A stretch of 18,468 nucleotides of DNA from JBLHOS01 sp047623825. GTDB taxonomy: Bacteria > Pseudomonadota > Alphaproteobacteria > Rhodobacterales > Rhodobacteraceae. The position numbers and the translations under genes are program-made. Positions 8,144 through 15,851 of the stretch are shown piece by piece; positions within the stretch are counted from its first letter, which is position 1, and each line of letters starts with the position of its first letter. The stretch covers positions 1 through 18,468 of the forward strand of contig JBLHOS010000062.1 in assembly GCA_047623825.1 (NCBI GenBank), written 5' to 3'. Under the pieces are notes generated by a model. That model saw only the letters and a list, made by a program, of their open reading frames with translations, was not told the DNA's origin and made no database searches.

Positions 8144-8713
8144 TCATGGAGTTTGGATCAGGACATAACGGCCGTCCCCTCTTCGCTCCAGGTCAAAGTC
8201 ATTATCATTATTCTGCTCAGCATAGACTGAATTTTCCATATTTGCGATAGCAAGCCGCAGATTTTCCCGGATGTCGTCCGATTCGCCACTATCCAGCGCG
8301 TATGCGTGGCGAAATACCTGCCTCGCCTCGCCATATTCGCCTTTCTCCATCAAAACGACGCCCAAATTATTCCACGCAGCTGGAAAATCAGGCTCTATTT
8401 CAATGGCCTGCCGAAGCAATCGTTCAGCCTGACCCAGTCGACGCAGTTGCAAATTAGCTGACCCAAGTGCGGATAATACGTCTGTGGTGGCACCTTGTTC
8501 ACCAGCAGCGCGCGTATAGGCACGCAGTGCCAGTTCATATTCGCCAGCTTCCATCAGGCGATGCCCGACGGTCAATCCATCCACGCTGTTGCGTAAAACA
8601 ACCGTGCCCTCAGGGGCGTTCAGACCTTGCTGCAACGGCTCAAGCCGCGAGGTGTTTTGACACCCCGCGACCGTGATACTGAGAAACGCAATGATCAGCC
8701 CCCGCTTCACCAT
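8144..8713 (-). CDS. Second TPR lipoprotein of the Tad operon
   Basis: This 189-residue protein begins with a short lipoprotein signal peptide ending in VAGC (Cys18). After a spacer of about 35 residues it has three TPR-like units. One begins at EYELALRAYTRAA, followed by RRLGQAERLLRQAIEIEPDFPAAWNNLGVV and GEYGEARQVFRHAYAL, and the last is the best match to the TPR consensus. It should be a periplasmic, outer-membrane-anchored protein that mediates protein contacts. It starts two bases after the tadC stop, with AGGA inside the end of tadC, so translation is probably coupled. With the larger TPR lipoprotein it forms a pair of TadD-like proteins, and Tad loci often carry such a duplication. The C-terminal tail (ENSVYAEQNNDNDFDLERR) is acidic and Asn-rich and lies outside the repeats. 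Confidence 0.83.
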   Translation of the reverse strand: MVKRGLIIAFLSITVAGCQNTSRLEPLQQGLNAPEGTVVLRNSVDGLTVGHRLMEAGEYELALRAYTRAAGEQGATTDVLSALGSANLQLRRLGQAERLLRQAIEIEPDFPAAWNNLGVVLMEKGEYGEARQVFRHAYALDSGESDDIRENLRLAIANMENSVYAEQNNDNDFDLERRGDGRYVLIQTP

Positions 8714-8715
8714 GA

Positions 8716-9681
8716 TTAAAATCCTGAACTAGATGCACTTAGCGTTTGAGAAATACCATAAACCGACGGGCCGATCAGAATAATCAAAAGTGGCGGCACA
8801 CAAAACATCATCGTGGCCAGCGTCAGTTTTGTCGGCAATTTGTTAGCCTTTTCTTCGGCGCGCATCAGACGTTTGTCACGCATCTCATCAGAATAGACCC
8901 GCAACGCGTCAGCTATAGATGTACCAAACTGGGCAGACTGGATCAGAACGGTCACAAAGCTGTTCACGTCCTGCACGCCGCAGCGTTCAGCCATATCCTT
9001 GAGGACTTTTGATCTTTCTTTACCTGCCTTCATTTCGTAGGCCACGATCGACAATTCTTCGGCCAGTACAGGGTAGGAGGGGCGGATTTCTTTGGCGACG
9101 CGGATAATGGACTGATCTAGTGATTGACCTGCCTCAACGCAGACCAACAACAAGTCCAGCGCGTCAGGGAAGCCGGTCACGATCTCTTCTTCGCGAGTTC
9201 CGACGCGGCGCTGAACCCAGTAGCGTGGCAAGTAATATCCGATGCCACCGGGGATCAGCACGGTCATGATGCTTTTTTGAGCCGTCATTTCACCGCCGAT
9301 TAGAACGTAAAGAACACCCAAGGCCAAAAAACCCATGCCAAGCGCAAACTGGGCAAAGTGGAATGTTTGAACAGCCCCCTTTGACCGGTAGCCAGCACGG
9401 ATCAACGTCATTTGCATCGCGCTAAGTTCGGCCTGGTCTTGAGGCTCTAGGAATTGTGCGAACCGATCCAGACGTCCATCCTTGCCGCCGCGGCGCAACG
9501 CCGCCTCAACTTCGCGGATGTTTTCACGGTTACTTGCTTTCAAGCGCTCCAATGGGTCTTTTCTACGGAATAGGAACGCAGGAAGTGCGATTACCACCAG
9601 CAGCAAACCCAGAATGCCGACGGCTATCAATGATCCAAGTGGACCAAGGTATTGCATCAATAGATCGTTGATCATTTCCAT
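8716..9681 (-). CDS. tadC: Tad inner-membrane platform protein TadC (type II secretion F domain)
   Basis: This 321-residue protein has an N-terminal membrane segment (about 16-37), a charged cytoplasmic stretch, a central pair of membrane segments (about 108-150), and a T2SSF domain (about 170-290) with FPDALDLLLVCVEAGQSLDQSI, the typical family helix. The last membrane segment is near 286-312. TadC and TadB form the inner-membrane platform on which the CpaF ATPase acts to push pilin subunits into the growing Flp fibre. It sits 12 bases after tadB and 2 bases before the second TPR gene. The start at 9681 has a GAGAG sequence upstream. A second in-frame Met two codons later is an alternative. 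Length and topology are ordinary. Confidence 0.95.
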   Translation of the reverse strand: MEMINDLLMQYLGPLGSLIAVGILGLLLVVIALPAFLFRRKDPLERLKASNRENIREVEAALRRGGKDGRLDRFAQFLEPQDQAELSAMQMTLIRAGYRSKGAVQTFHFAQFALGMGFLALGVLYVLIGGEMTAQKSIMTVLIPGGIGYYLPRYWVQRRVGTREEEIVTGFPDALDLLLVCVEAGQSLDQSIIRVAKEIRPSYPVLAEELSIVAYEMKAGKERSKVLKDMAERCGVQDVNSFVTVLIQSAQFGTSIADALRVYSDEMRDKRLMRAEEKANKLPTKLTLATMMFCVPPLLIILIGPSVYGISQTLSASSSGF

Positions 9682-9693
9682 AATTTTGTTCTC

Positions 9694-10662
9694 TCAGACC
9701 TTTATGTTAACCATCCAGCGCATGACGATGATGTTCACCGCCAGCATCGCCAGAACGAGGGCACAGGCGTAGATGAAGACAGGGCTTTCCATGACGTCTT
9801 CGTAGTAGTCAGGCTGCATCACGTTGATACCGACCAAGGCTAGAATGGGGAAAACTGACAAGAACATGCCAGATCCCTTGGCCTCAGATGTAATGGCCTT
9901 AACCTTACGAAATAGCTTGAACCGGGCCCGGATCACGCGTGCCAGACCTTCAAGGATCTCAGCTAGATTACCGCCCGATTTCTGCTGAATGCCGACAGCA
10001 ACAGCCAAAAAGCGTAAATCCTGCATGTCCAGTCGTTCAGCCATTGATTGGATACTTTCGCTGATATCACGACCATAAGCCGCCTCATCTGCGATGACAC
10101 CCATCTCAGAACCCAACGGATCGGACACTTCTTTCGCGACGTTGTTGATGGCGGCGATAAACGGGTGGCCAACGCGCAATGAGCGGACCAAAAGCTCAAT
10201 CGCATCCGGTAATTGCTCTTCCAGTAGGGCAAGACGCTTTTTGGCCTTACTATCGACCCAAAACATCACGGCACCGATGCCCATTCCGGTGGACAACATT
10301 AAACGAATGGCAAAACCAGCGCCAGTTGCAATTGTTAGCGCAAGAAAGCTGGCCACGATCAGGCCAAACATGACCATAATCAGCTGTTGCGGTGTGAAGG
10401 CGATATTTGCCTTCTGCGCCTTGCTTGCGATCAACGAATAAAGCGGGATTGTGCGCGATTTGGCGTGCTGGCTCATCTCCTTGCGGAGTTTGGCCAAGAC
10501 ATCTTCGCGTGTTCCGCCCTTTTCCAGCATATCTAGGCGGCGATTGACCCGCGCCGACAAGCTGATTGATTTGCCGAAGACCATCAAATAGACGCCCTCG
10601 ACCAACAAAATCACACCAACGAAAATGCCAATGTAAATAAGGGGTTCAATACTTAATTCCAT
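9694..10662 (-). CDS. tadB: Tad inner-membrane platform protein TadB (type II secretion F domain)
   Basis: This 322-residue protein has an N-terminal membrane segment (7-29), a charged linker, two further segments (about 92-138), a T2SSF domain, and a C-terminal segment (about 293-315). The T2SSF helix begins EEQLPDAIELLVRSLRVGHP (148-167) and ends with the conserved QKSGGNLAEILEGLARVIR (227-245), whose SGGNL motif is the TadB hallmark. It is the partner of TadC in the inner-membrane assembly platform and the likely contact for CpaF. It begins 5 bases after the cpaF stop, so the two are probably translationally coupled. Nothing is unusual in length or motifs. Confidence 0.96.
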   Translation of the reverse strand: MELSIEPLIYIGIFVGVILLVEGVYLMVFGKSISLSARVNRRLDMLEKGGTREDVLAKLRKEMSQHAKSRTIPLYSLIASKAQKANIAFTPQQLIMVMFGLIVASFLALTIATGAGFAIRLMLSTGMGIGAVMFWVDSKAKKRLALLEEQLPDAIELLVRSLRVGHPFIAAINNVAKEVSDPLGSEMGVIADEAAYGRDISESIQSMAERLDMQDLRFLAVAVGIQQKSGGNLAEILEGLARVIRARFKLFRKVKAITSEAKGSGMFLSVFPILALVGINVMQPDYYEDVMESPVFIYACALVLAMLAVNIIVMRWMVNIKV

Positions 10663-10667
10663 AGCGC

Positions 10668-12122
10668 TCAGTCCCCCGCTGGTTCGTAGATTGACATCGG
10701 TAGGTCATAACCCCATTGACGGAACCGCTCAGAATAGTGTGAACGGACGCCGCAGGCGGTAAAGCGACCAATGATCGTGCCGTCTGGTTTCAGTCCCATG
10801 CGTTCAAAGCGGAACACCTCTTGCATGGAGATGACTTCGCCCTCCATGCCGGTGATCTCGGTAATTGAGACCATGCGGCGAGAGCCGTCCTGCAGACGGC
10901 TTGCCTGAACAATCAGGTTCACCGCTGAGGAGATCTGGGCGCGCACAGCCTTGATCGGCATTTCGATCCCGGCCATCGCAATCATGTTTTCCAAACGACT
11001 GGATGCATCGCGCGCCGAGTTGGCGTGAATGGTGGTCATAGATCCGTCATGCCCAGTGTTCATGGCCTGCAACATATCGATCACCTCTTCGCCACGGGTT
11101 TCCCCTACGATGATCCGGTCAGGACGCATCCGCAGCGCGTTTCGCAGACAATCGCGCTGTGTTACTGCACCTTTGCCCTCTACGTTGGGCGGCTTACTTT
11201 CCATCCGGCCGACATGGACCTGTTGAAGCTGAAGTTCTGCAGTATCCTCAATCGTCAGGATCCGCTCTGAGTTGTCGATAAAAGATGACAGGGCGTTCAA
11301 CGTGGTCGTTTTGCCCGACCCTGTACCGCCAGAGACAATAATATTCAGGCGTGTGGCTACGGCGGCCTGAAGGTAGGCTGCCATCTCTTCGTTGAAGGCG
11401 CCAAAGGTGACCAGATCGTCGATGGCCAGCTTCTCTTTTTTGAATTTCCGGATTGAGACCAGTGAGCCGTCGACCGCAACGGGCGGCACCATCGCGTTGA
11501 AGCGCGATCCGTCTTTCAGGCGGGCGTCAACATATGGATTGCTTTCGTCGACACGCCGGCCAACGGCTGAAACGATTTTGTCGATGATGCGTAACAGATG
11601 GCGCTCATCTTTGAAACGCACATCGGTCAACGTCAGCTTACCAGCGCGTTCTACGAACACGCGGTGGGGGCCGTTGATCAGAATGTCGTTAACGTCGTCG
11701 TCTTTCAGCAGTGGCTCAAGCGGACCGAGGCCAGTGACCTCGTCAAACAGCTCAGTATGTAGGGTTTGGCGATCCTCACGGTTTAGCACCACGCCCAATT
11801 CGTTCAACTCGTCATTAGTGATGGAGACAATCTCGGCCCGAAGATCAGCCTCTTTTGCGGTTTCGAGCGCGGAAAGGTTGAGGTTGTCGAGCAACCGGTG
11901 GTGCATTTCGGTTTTCAACTCATCCAGACGCAGACGCCGCTTTTGCTCTTTGTCTAGGTTTGCGACTTCAGACGCAGTATCGGCTGTTTTTTCTGCGGTA
12001 CCCGGGCGACGTTGGACTTTACTCGGATCGGCCGCAATTACGGCCTTTTTCTTAACCGGTTCCGGTGCGATGATCGGCCTTACTGCCGATGCACCTTCGT
12101 CTTTTTTATAGCGTGAAAACAA
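10668..12122 (-). CDS. cpaF: Tad pilus assembly ATPase CpaF/TadA
   Basis: This 484-residue protein is a hexameric secretion ATPase of the PilT/VirB11 superfamily that powers Flp pilus assembly from the cytoplasm. A charged, poorly conserved N-terminus (1-60) precedes the N-terminal domain. The core has Walker A GGTGSGKT (265-272), an Asp box LTIEDTAEL (289-297), the Walker B region RIIVGETRGEE (336-346) and the His box GHDGSMTTIHANSA (357-370). The first codon is TTG. The N-terminus MFSRYKKDE fits the family, the next in-frame Met is not until residue 73, and GGAG lies about 10 bases upstream in the 12-base gap after cpaE. The TTG start is therefore well supported and may lower translation relative to its neighbours. 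It is flanked by cpaE and tadB in the standard Tad order. Confidence 0.97.
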   Translation of the reverse strand: MFSRYKKDEGASAVRPIIAPEPVKKKAVIAADPSKVQRRPGTAEKTADTASEVANLDKEQKRRLRLDELKTEMHHRLLDNLNLSALETAKEADLRAEIVSITNDELNELGVVLNREDRQTLHTELFDEVTGLGPLEPLLKDDDVNDILINGPHRVFVERAGKLTLTDVRFKDERHLLRIIDKIVSAVGRRVDESNPYVDARLKDGSRFNAMVPPVAVDGSLVSIRKFKKEKLAIDDLVTFGAFNEEMAAYLQAAVATRLNIIVSGGTGSGKTTTLNALSSFIDNSERILTIEDTAELQLQQVHVGRMESKPPNVEGKGAVTQRDCLRNALRMRPDRIIVGETRGEEVIDMLQAMNTGHDGSMTTIHANSARDASSRLENMIAMAGIEMPIKAVRAQISSAVNLIVQASRLQDGSRRMVSITEITGMEGEVISMQEVFRFERMGLKPDGTIIGRFTACGVRSHYSERFRQWGYDLPMSIYEPAGD

Positions 12123-12134
12123 TTTCCGTCTCCG

Positions 12135-13394
12135 TTATTTGCTGGCTGCTTGGCTATCGGCCAGCAGGGCGGCATGGAGCGTTTGCGCCACCTTGAGTAT
12201 TTCTTTGCGCAGAGGACTCTTTCTGGCCATTTCGGCCAGAGGAACACCGTGATCACACGCTTGCGAAATCAGTTTGCCGCCATCGGGTAGCAAGGTGTTG
12301 ATCTCAATATTCAGGCTTTCTGCCATCCGCTTGACGCGGTTTTTGCCGTTGAGGTCGGTAAATTTCGGCGACCGGTTCAGGACGAAGTGTACTTTCTCAA
12401 GTGGGAGGTCCTCAGCACGCATAGCCTTAGTGAAGCGGATTGCGTTTTGCGCCGACCGCATATCCAATTCGAGTGTTGCAAAATAGACGTCAGCGGCCAT
12501 CAGCACGCTTTCAGTCCACTGAACGACGGTTGTCGGCATATCGATCACGATGATGTCAAAGCACTGGGAGGCCAGATCCAACAGACACTTGATGTCATCA
12601 GGCCCGATCATATCCAGAGGCAGGATATCTGCGGGGGCGGTAAAGACTGAAAGCTTATCATTATAGGTGACAAGAGCCTGCTTGAAAGCATCAACATCCA
12701 TCGACTTACTATCAGACAGAACCTCAAAAATCACGTCGCGCCGCGGCAGGTCGAGGAAGGTCGACGCAGATCCGAATTGTAGGTCAAAATCCATCAAACA
12801 TACGGACGGAGATGTCTTTTTGTCGATATTGGCCAGCTCCCAGGCCAGGTTAACGGCCAGAGTGGTCGAACCAGTTCCGCCTGCAAGGCTTTGGACAGCA
12901 AAAATCGCGGTATGAGCTTCCAGTTTCGGTGCAGGATTGTGTGGCACCGTCCCATGCTGGGCCGCTGCGGCCACAGGTGCCGTTGCAGCTTCGCGAATGC
13001 GGTCAATCGCATCATGAAGCGCATTTTCAGGAAGTGGGTAGGGTACGAAATCATCCGCGCCGATCTTTAGCATCTGATGCAAGCCGATCGGGCTGACGTC
13101 TTCGGCGATCAAAATGACCTTGATGCCTTTGTCTTTGGCAATTTTGATCAGGTCACCGATCAGCGTGATATCTTTTTCGTCACTATCATCGACAGCAAAC
13201 GCAACAAATTCGAGGCCATTGGCCTCTGGCTGGGCCAAAAATCCACGGGCTTCCTCAAACGTTAGGTCGCCCCAAGCTTCGCCAAGCTCAGTTTCCATGT
13301 CGTCGATCAAAAGATCGAATGTCTGAACATTCCTCGCGATCGTACAGGCGACGATCGGTGCGGGGTCAGATTTTAGAGCAAGTCCGCCACTCAT
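12135..13394 (-). CDS. cpaE: Tad pilus localisation ATPase CpaE/TadZ
   Basis: The 419-residue product has a receiver-like N-terminal domain (about 12-135, with VILIAEDVSPIG and FVPYPLPENAL) and a ParA/MinD-type domain (163-410). This two-part plan is that of CpaE/TadZ, which places the pilus machine at a cell site. The nucleotide loop reads SLAGGTGSTTLA (169-180). Compared with the deviant Walker A pattern KGGxGK[ST], both lysines are replaced, by Ala171 and Ser176. The rest of the fold is intact: MDFDLQFG (201-208) and the Walker B-like IIVIDMP (281-287). The start is ATG, with GAGGA touching it and GGGAA further up. A 221-base gap separates it from the preceding lipoprotein gene, so it could have its own promoter. 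ATP hydrolysis may be weak or absent, which is my inference. Confidence 0.94.
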   Translation of the reverse strand: MSGGLALKSDPAPIVACTIARNVQTFDLLIDDMETELGEAWGDLTFEEARGFLAQPEANGLEFVAFAVDDSDEKDITLIGDLIKIAKDKGIKVILIAEDVSPIGLHQMLKIGADDFVPYPLPENALHDAIDRIREAATAPVAAAAQHGTVPHNPAPKLEAHTAIFAVQSLAGGTGSTTLAVNLAWELANIDKKTSPSVCLMDFDLQFGSASTFLDLPRRDVIFEVLSDSKSMDVDAFKQALVTYNDKLSVFTAPADILPLDMIGPDDIKCLLDLASQCFDIIVIDMPTTVVQWTESVLMAADVYFATLELDMRSAQNAIRFTKAMRAEDLPLEKVHFVLNRSPKFTDLNGKNRVKRMAESLNIEINTLLPDGGKLISQACDHGVPLAEMARKSPLRKEILKVAQTLHAALLADSQAASK

Positions 13395-13615
13395 TCCTCA
13401 AATTCCCAATTCGGACCGCGGTTGTGCGGTCTTGATTAACATCGCAGCAAATTAGGTTCGCTGTGATGCGGGCGGGGATAAGTTCCACAGTGCTCGTCGC
13501 GGAATCATCCCTCACTTGAGACAACCTTGCTTGTCAACTTAGTCAACAATACGACCAAAATGCTGAAACTATGAGGTATTTGTGGACCGTCGGGACACCT
13601 TAAGGTCGCAGATCT
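13395..13615 (-). promoter_or_regulatory. Intergenic region upstream of cpaE with clustered short repeats
   Basis: This 221-base gap holds no convincing gene. It contains two direct copies of GTCAAC (13533-13538 and 13542-13547, period 9), an inverted repeat GACAA-N6-TTGTC (13520-13535), and a 6-bp hairpin GACCGC-N6-GCGGTC (13414-13431) in what would be the cpaE leader. On the minus strand the repeats include TTGACA as a possible -35 element, but no good -10 follows at the usual distance. It is a candidate regulatory region only. Confidence 0.35.
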
Positions 13616-14230
13616 TTAGTCGCTGCTGCCGCCAGAAGATACGTAAGAACGGTAGATCAGCTGGGCGTAGTTGCCGTCCAGAACCATGGGGTGATTTGTT
13701 ACAAAACCGGACACTTCTGTCACCGTGCGACGATTGCGCCGTTCCGGATCTGCCGTCGCAATAACAGGCTGGCTTTCACCTAGTGAGACCAATGCTTCAA
13801 GACGCTCACGCTCAATCCCTTGTGTCACAAGGTAATTCACAGCTGTCTGAGCGCGACGACGGCCCAAATTTTCATTATAGCTGTCAGATCCAACTAGGTC
13901 GGTGTGACCATAGACACTAAAGCGAACTTCGGGGAACTGCCGGATCCACGATGCCTGCTGACGCAACACATTGCGGGCGGCATCATCCAAGTGGGCGCTA
14001 TCAAATTCAAAGGTCAGCGTTGTCGGGACTTCTGCCGCAAAACGCTGCGACAGATCCGTTACAATTGCAGAGACATCGCCGCGCATCAGCAGATTGTTCT
14101 GCATCGTCGGGTTGCCAAAGGCGCCTTCGTCCAATTGGCTACCTGCCTCACGAAACAAGGCGCGCGGCGTGCAGGCGGTTAGGGCAATCAGTGATATGGT
14201 GATCAAAGGAATGTGGAACCGTGTTCTCAT
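13616..14230 (-). CDS. OmpA-domain lipoprotein of the Tad locus
   Basis: This is a 204-residue lipoprotein with the lipobox LTAC (Cys20). After a variable stretch comes an OmpA-like peptidoglycan-binding domain (about 70-175), containing FEFDSAHLDDAARNVL and YGHTDLVGSDSYNENLGRRRA, the helix that binds diaminopimelate in the family. It would tether the outer-membrane secretin to the cell wall. In this locus it stands just after cpaC, where other Tad systems have RcpB or CpaD. It is possibly their functional replacement, though this is inferred from position. The chosen ATG at 14230 is 4 bases after the cpaC stop, with GGAG and AAGG upstream. A longer frame to 14317 runs into cpaC and has no signal peptide at its start. 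The last 25 residues, rich in Ser and Gly, are outside the domain. Confidence 0.88.
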   Translation of the reverse strand: MRTRFHIPLITISLIALTACTPRALFREAGSQLDEGAFGNPTMQNNLLMRGDVSAIVTDLSQRFAAEVPTTLTFEFDSAHLDDAARNVLRQQASWIRQFPEVRFSVYGHTDLVGSDSYNENLGRRRAQTAVNYLVTQGIERERLEALVSLGESQPVIATADPERRNRRTVTEVSGFVTNHPMVLDGNYAQLIYRSYVSSGGSSD

Positions 14231-14234
14231 AACC

Positions 14235-15647
14235 TTACTCCAACACATAGCCATAGGACCCACTAAAGTCTTGCTGCGCCACATCGGCAGCGGCGGATCC
14301 ACGGGGGTTTGCCCCACCGATTGTCCGGCCGAACAAGAATAATTCGCTTTCAGTCGGGATCTGGATCCGATCGGTCGGCAGGATCAGTGCCTCACCCCGT
14401 GTTGGCGCGACCAAATGGGCGGTAACGATGATCACAAGTTCAGTTTGGTTGCGCTGATAATTTGCACTGCGAAACAGAGCGCCAAGGACTGGAATATCGC
14501 CCAACCATGGAACCTGACCAATCGAGTCGCGGAAGTCATCCTGCAAGAGCCCTGCAATGACAAAACTCTCTCCGTCGCGCATCTCAACCGTCGTCGAGGT
14601 TGATCGCGTTGACAGTCCGGGTGTGCCGTCGGTCAATGCCAGCGTATTGTCGATCGAAGATATCTCAGCGCTGAGCTGAAGATTGATGACCTCATTGGCG
14701 ACCACAGTCGGCGTAAAGTCCAATTGGATACCAAACGGTTTGAACTGAACAACTACACCGCTGTCTGTTTCAACAGGGATTGGAAACTCACCACCCGCAA
14801 GGAAACTAGCTGATTGACCCGACAGTGCTGTTAAATTCGGTTCAGCCAAGGTCCGAACAACGCCGTTCTGCTCCAAGGCTTCCAATGTCAGTGAGAACTG
14901 CAAGGCGTCGCTGCCAAAGCTAAAGCCAATTGCGCCAGCGCGGCCAGACAAGTTCGCAGGAACAGCAGAGCTTGCAGTCCCAAAAGTCCCGGCCGTGTTG
15001 CTCCCACCGCTACCAGCGGTAACGCCTGCATCACCAGAAAAGAGTGATCCATTGACGCCAAAACTGGCAGCAAGATCCTGTCTGACGCTGCGCGTCATTT
15101 CGGCAAAACGAACATGCAGCATAACCTGCTGAGTTCCGCCGACAACCATCAGATTTGAAATTCGGTCGGGGGCATAACGCGCGGCAAGTGTTAGCGCGCG
15201 GTCCATTGCCTGGATTGAAGAGACGACACCTGACATCACGATTCCATCGTTGGCAGTGCGCACTTCGATGTCCTCGTTTGGTAAGATATCTTCAAGATGT
15301 TCTTTGAATTCTGCCACGTCTGGGATGACCTGAACCTCGACGTTCGCAATCAGCGAGCCGTCGGCCCCCAAAAGTGTCATCGTTGTACGGCCAGGGGACC
15401 GGCCAAGGACATAAATCGTCCGCTCTGATAGCGTCGCGATATCGGCGATTTCTGGGTTGGCAATCGACAGTTCCGCAAAAATGTCATCGCTTTCGACGAC
15501 AACTGCGCGATTCATCGGAACACGCAACGTCGTTGATGTTGCGCCCTCAAGAACGCGCAGTCCTTGCGCGTGTGATGTCACAGGGTACGTAAGGAAAATT
15601 GCACAACCCAACAGGGCTGCGCTTATATAACACCGAATACTGCTCAT
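14235..15647 (-). CDS. cpaC: Tad outer-membrane secretin CpaC/RcpA
   Basis: This 470-residue secretin forms the outer-membrane pore for the Flp pilus. It has a signal peptide with a likely cut after SHA (residue 27). Next come a pilus/secretin N-terminal domain (about 38-107, with ANPEIADIATLSERTIYVLGR), a BON-like region (about 115-165) and the secretin domain (about 250-413). The secretin signatures are LAEPNLTALSGQSASFLAGG (267-286) and the pair VPWLGDIPVLGALFRS (379-394) and ELVIIVTAHLVAP (403-415). A Gly/Ser/Ala-rich insert lies at about 205-240. AGGA lies 8 bases before the ATG. The gene is separated from cpaB by 204 bases with hairpin and promoter-like features, but is coupled to the following lipoprotein gene by a 4-base gap. 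Confidence 0.97.
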   Translation of the reverse strand: MSSIRCYISAALLGCAIFLTYPVTSHAQGLRVLEGATSTTLRVPMNRAVVVESDDIFAELSIANPEIADIATLSERTIYVLGRSPGRTTMTLLGADGSLIANVEVQVIPDVAEFKEHLEDILPNEDIEVRTANDGIVMSGVVSSIQAMDRALTLAARYAPDRISNLMVVGGTQQVMLHVRFAEMTRSVRQDLAASFGVNGSLFSGDAGVTAGSGGSNTAGTFGTASSAVPANLSGRAGAIGFSFGSDALQFSLTLEALEQNGVVRTLAEPNLTALSGQSASFLAGGEFPIPVETDSGVVVQFKPFGIQLDFTPTVVANEVINLQLSAEISSIDNTLALTDGTPGLSTRSTSTTVEMRDGESFVIAGLLQDDFRDSIGQVPWLGDIPVLGALFRSANYQRNQTELVIIVTAHLVAPTRGEALILPTDRIQIPTESELFLFGRTIGGANPRGSAAADVAQQDFSGSYGYVLE

Positions 15648-15727
15648 CGTGATCCTGCCTCTCTGATCACATGTGTGGAGTGGGTCATTTATCGCCCGCT
15701 TTCGAACAACATGCCTGAATAAGAGTT

Positions 15728-15739
15728 TTCTTGCAAGAA
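15728..15739. promoter_or_regulatory. Perfect 12-bp palindrome upstream of cpaC
   Basis: TTCTTGCAAGAA is a perfect dyad, lying 81-92 bases upstream of the cpaC start and about 50 bases after a TATAAT element. This is the kind of site bound by a dimeric regulator. No matching copy was noticed elsewhere in the window. Confidence 0.3.
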
Positions 15740-15790
15740 TCAGGTGCTTGTGAGGTGAAATTTATGTGGTTTTCAGAACACGCTGCCCAA

Positions 15791-15796
15791 ATTATA
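15791..15796 (-). promoter_or_regulatory. Candidate -10 element for a cpaC promoter
   Basis: A perfect TATAAT on the minus strand lies about 145 bases upstream of cpaC, just after the hairpin that follows cpaB. There is no recognisable -35 at 16-18 bases, where GC-rich hairpin sequence sits instead. A promoter is therefore only possible. Confidence 0.3.
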
Positions 15797-15811
15797 GTCC
15801 AAAAACAAGAT

Positions 15812-15834
15812 GGGCCCCCATCATGTGGGGGCCT
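15812..15834 (-). terminator. Terminator-like hairpin after cpaB
   Basis: GGCCCCCA and TGGGGGCC form a perfect 8-bp GC-rich stem around a 5-base loop, about 20 bases after the cpaB stop. On the minus strand it is followed by CATCTTGTTTTT, an interrupted T-run. This would terminate or attenuate the pilin/cpaB transcript ahead of cpaC. The offset of the T-run from the stem makes it weaker than the two pilin terminators. Confidence 0.6.
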
Positions 15835-15851
15835 AAATCGGTGTTTAGAGA

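Noticed and set aside
11392..12111. Long open frame of 239 codons on the plus strand opposite cpaF
   Set aside because: It is a Ser/Arg-rich antisense shadow of a well-conserved gene with no recognisable domain.
14231..14317. N-terminal extension of the OmpA lipoprotein
   Set aside because: It lies inside cpaC and would bury the lipoprotein signal peptide.
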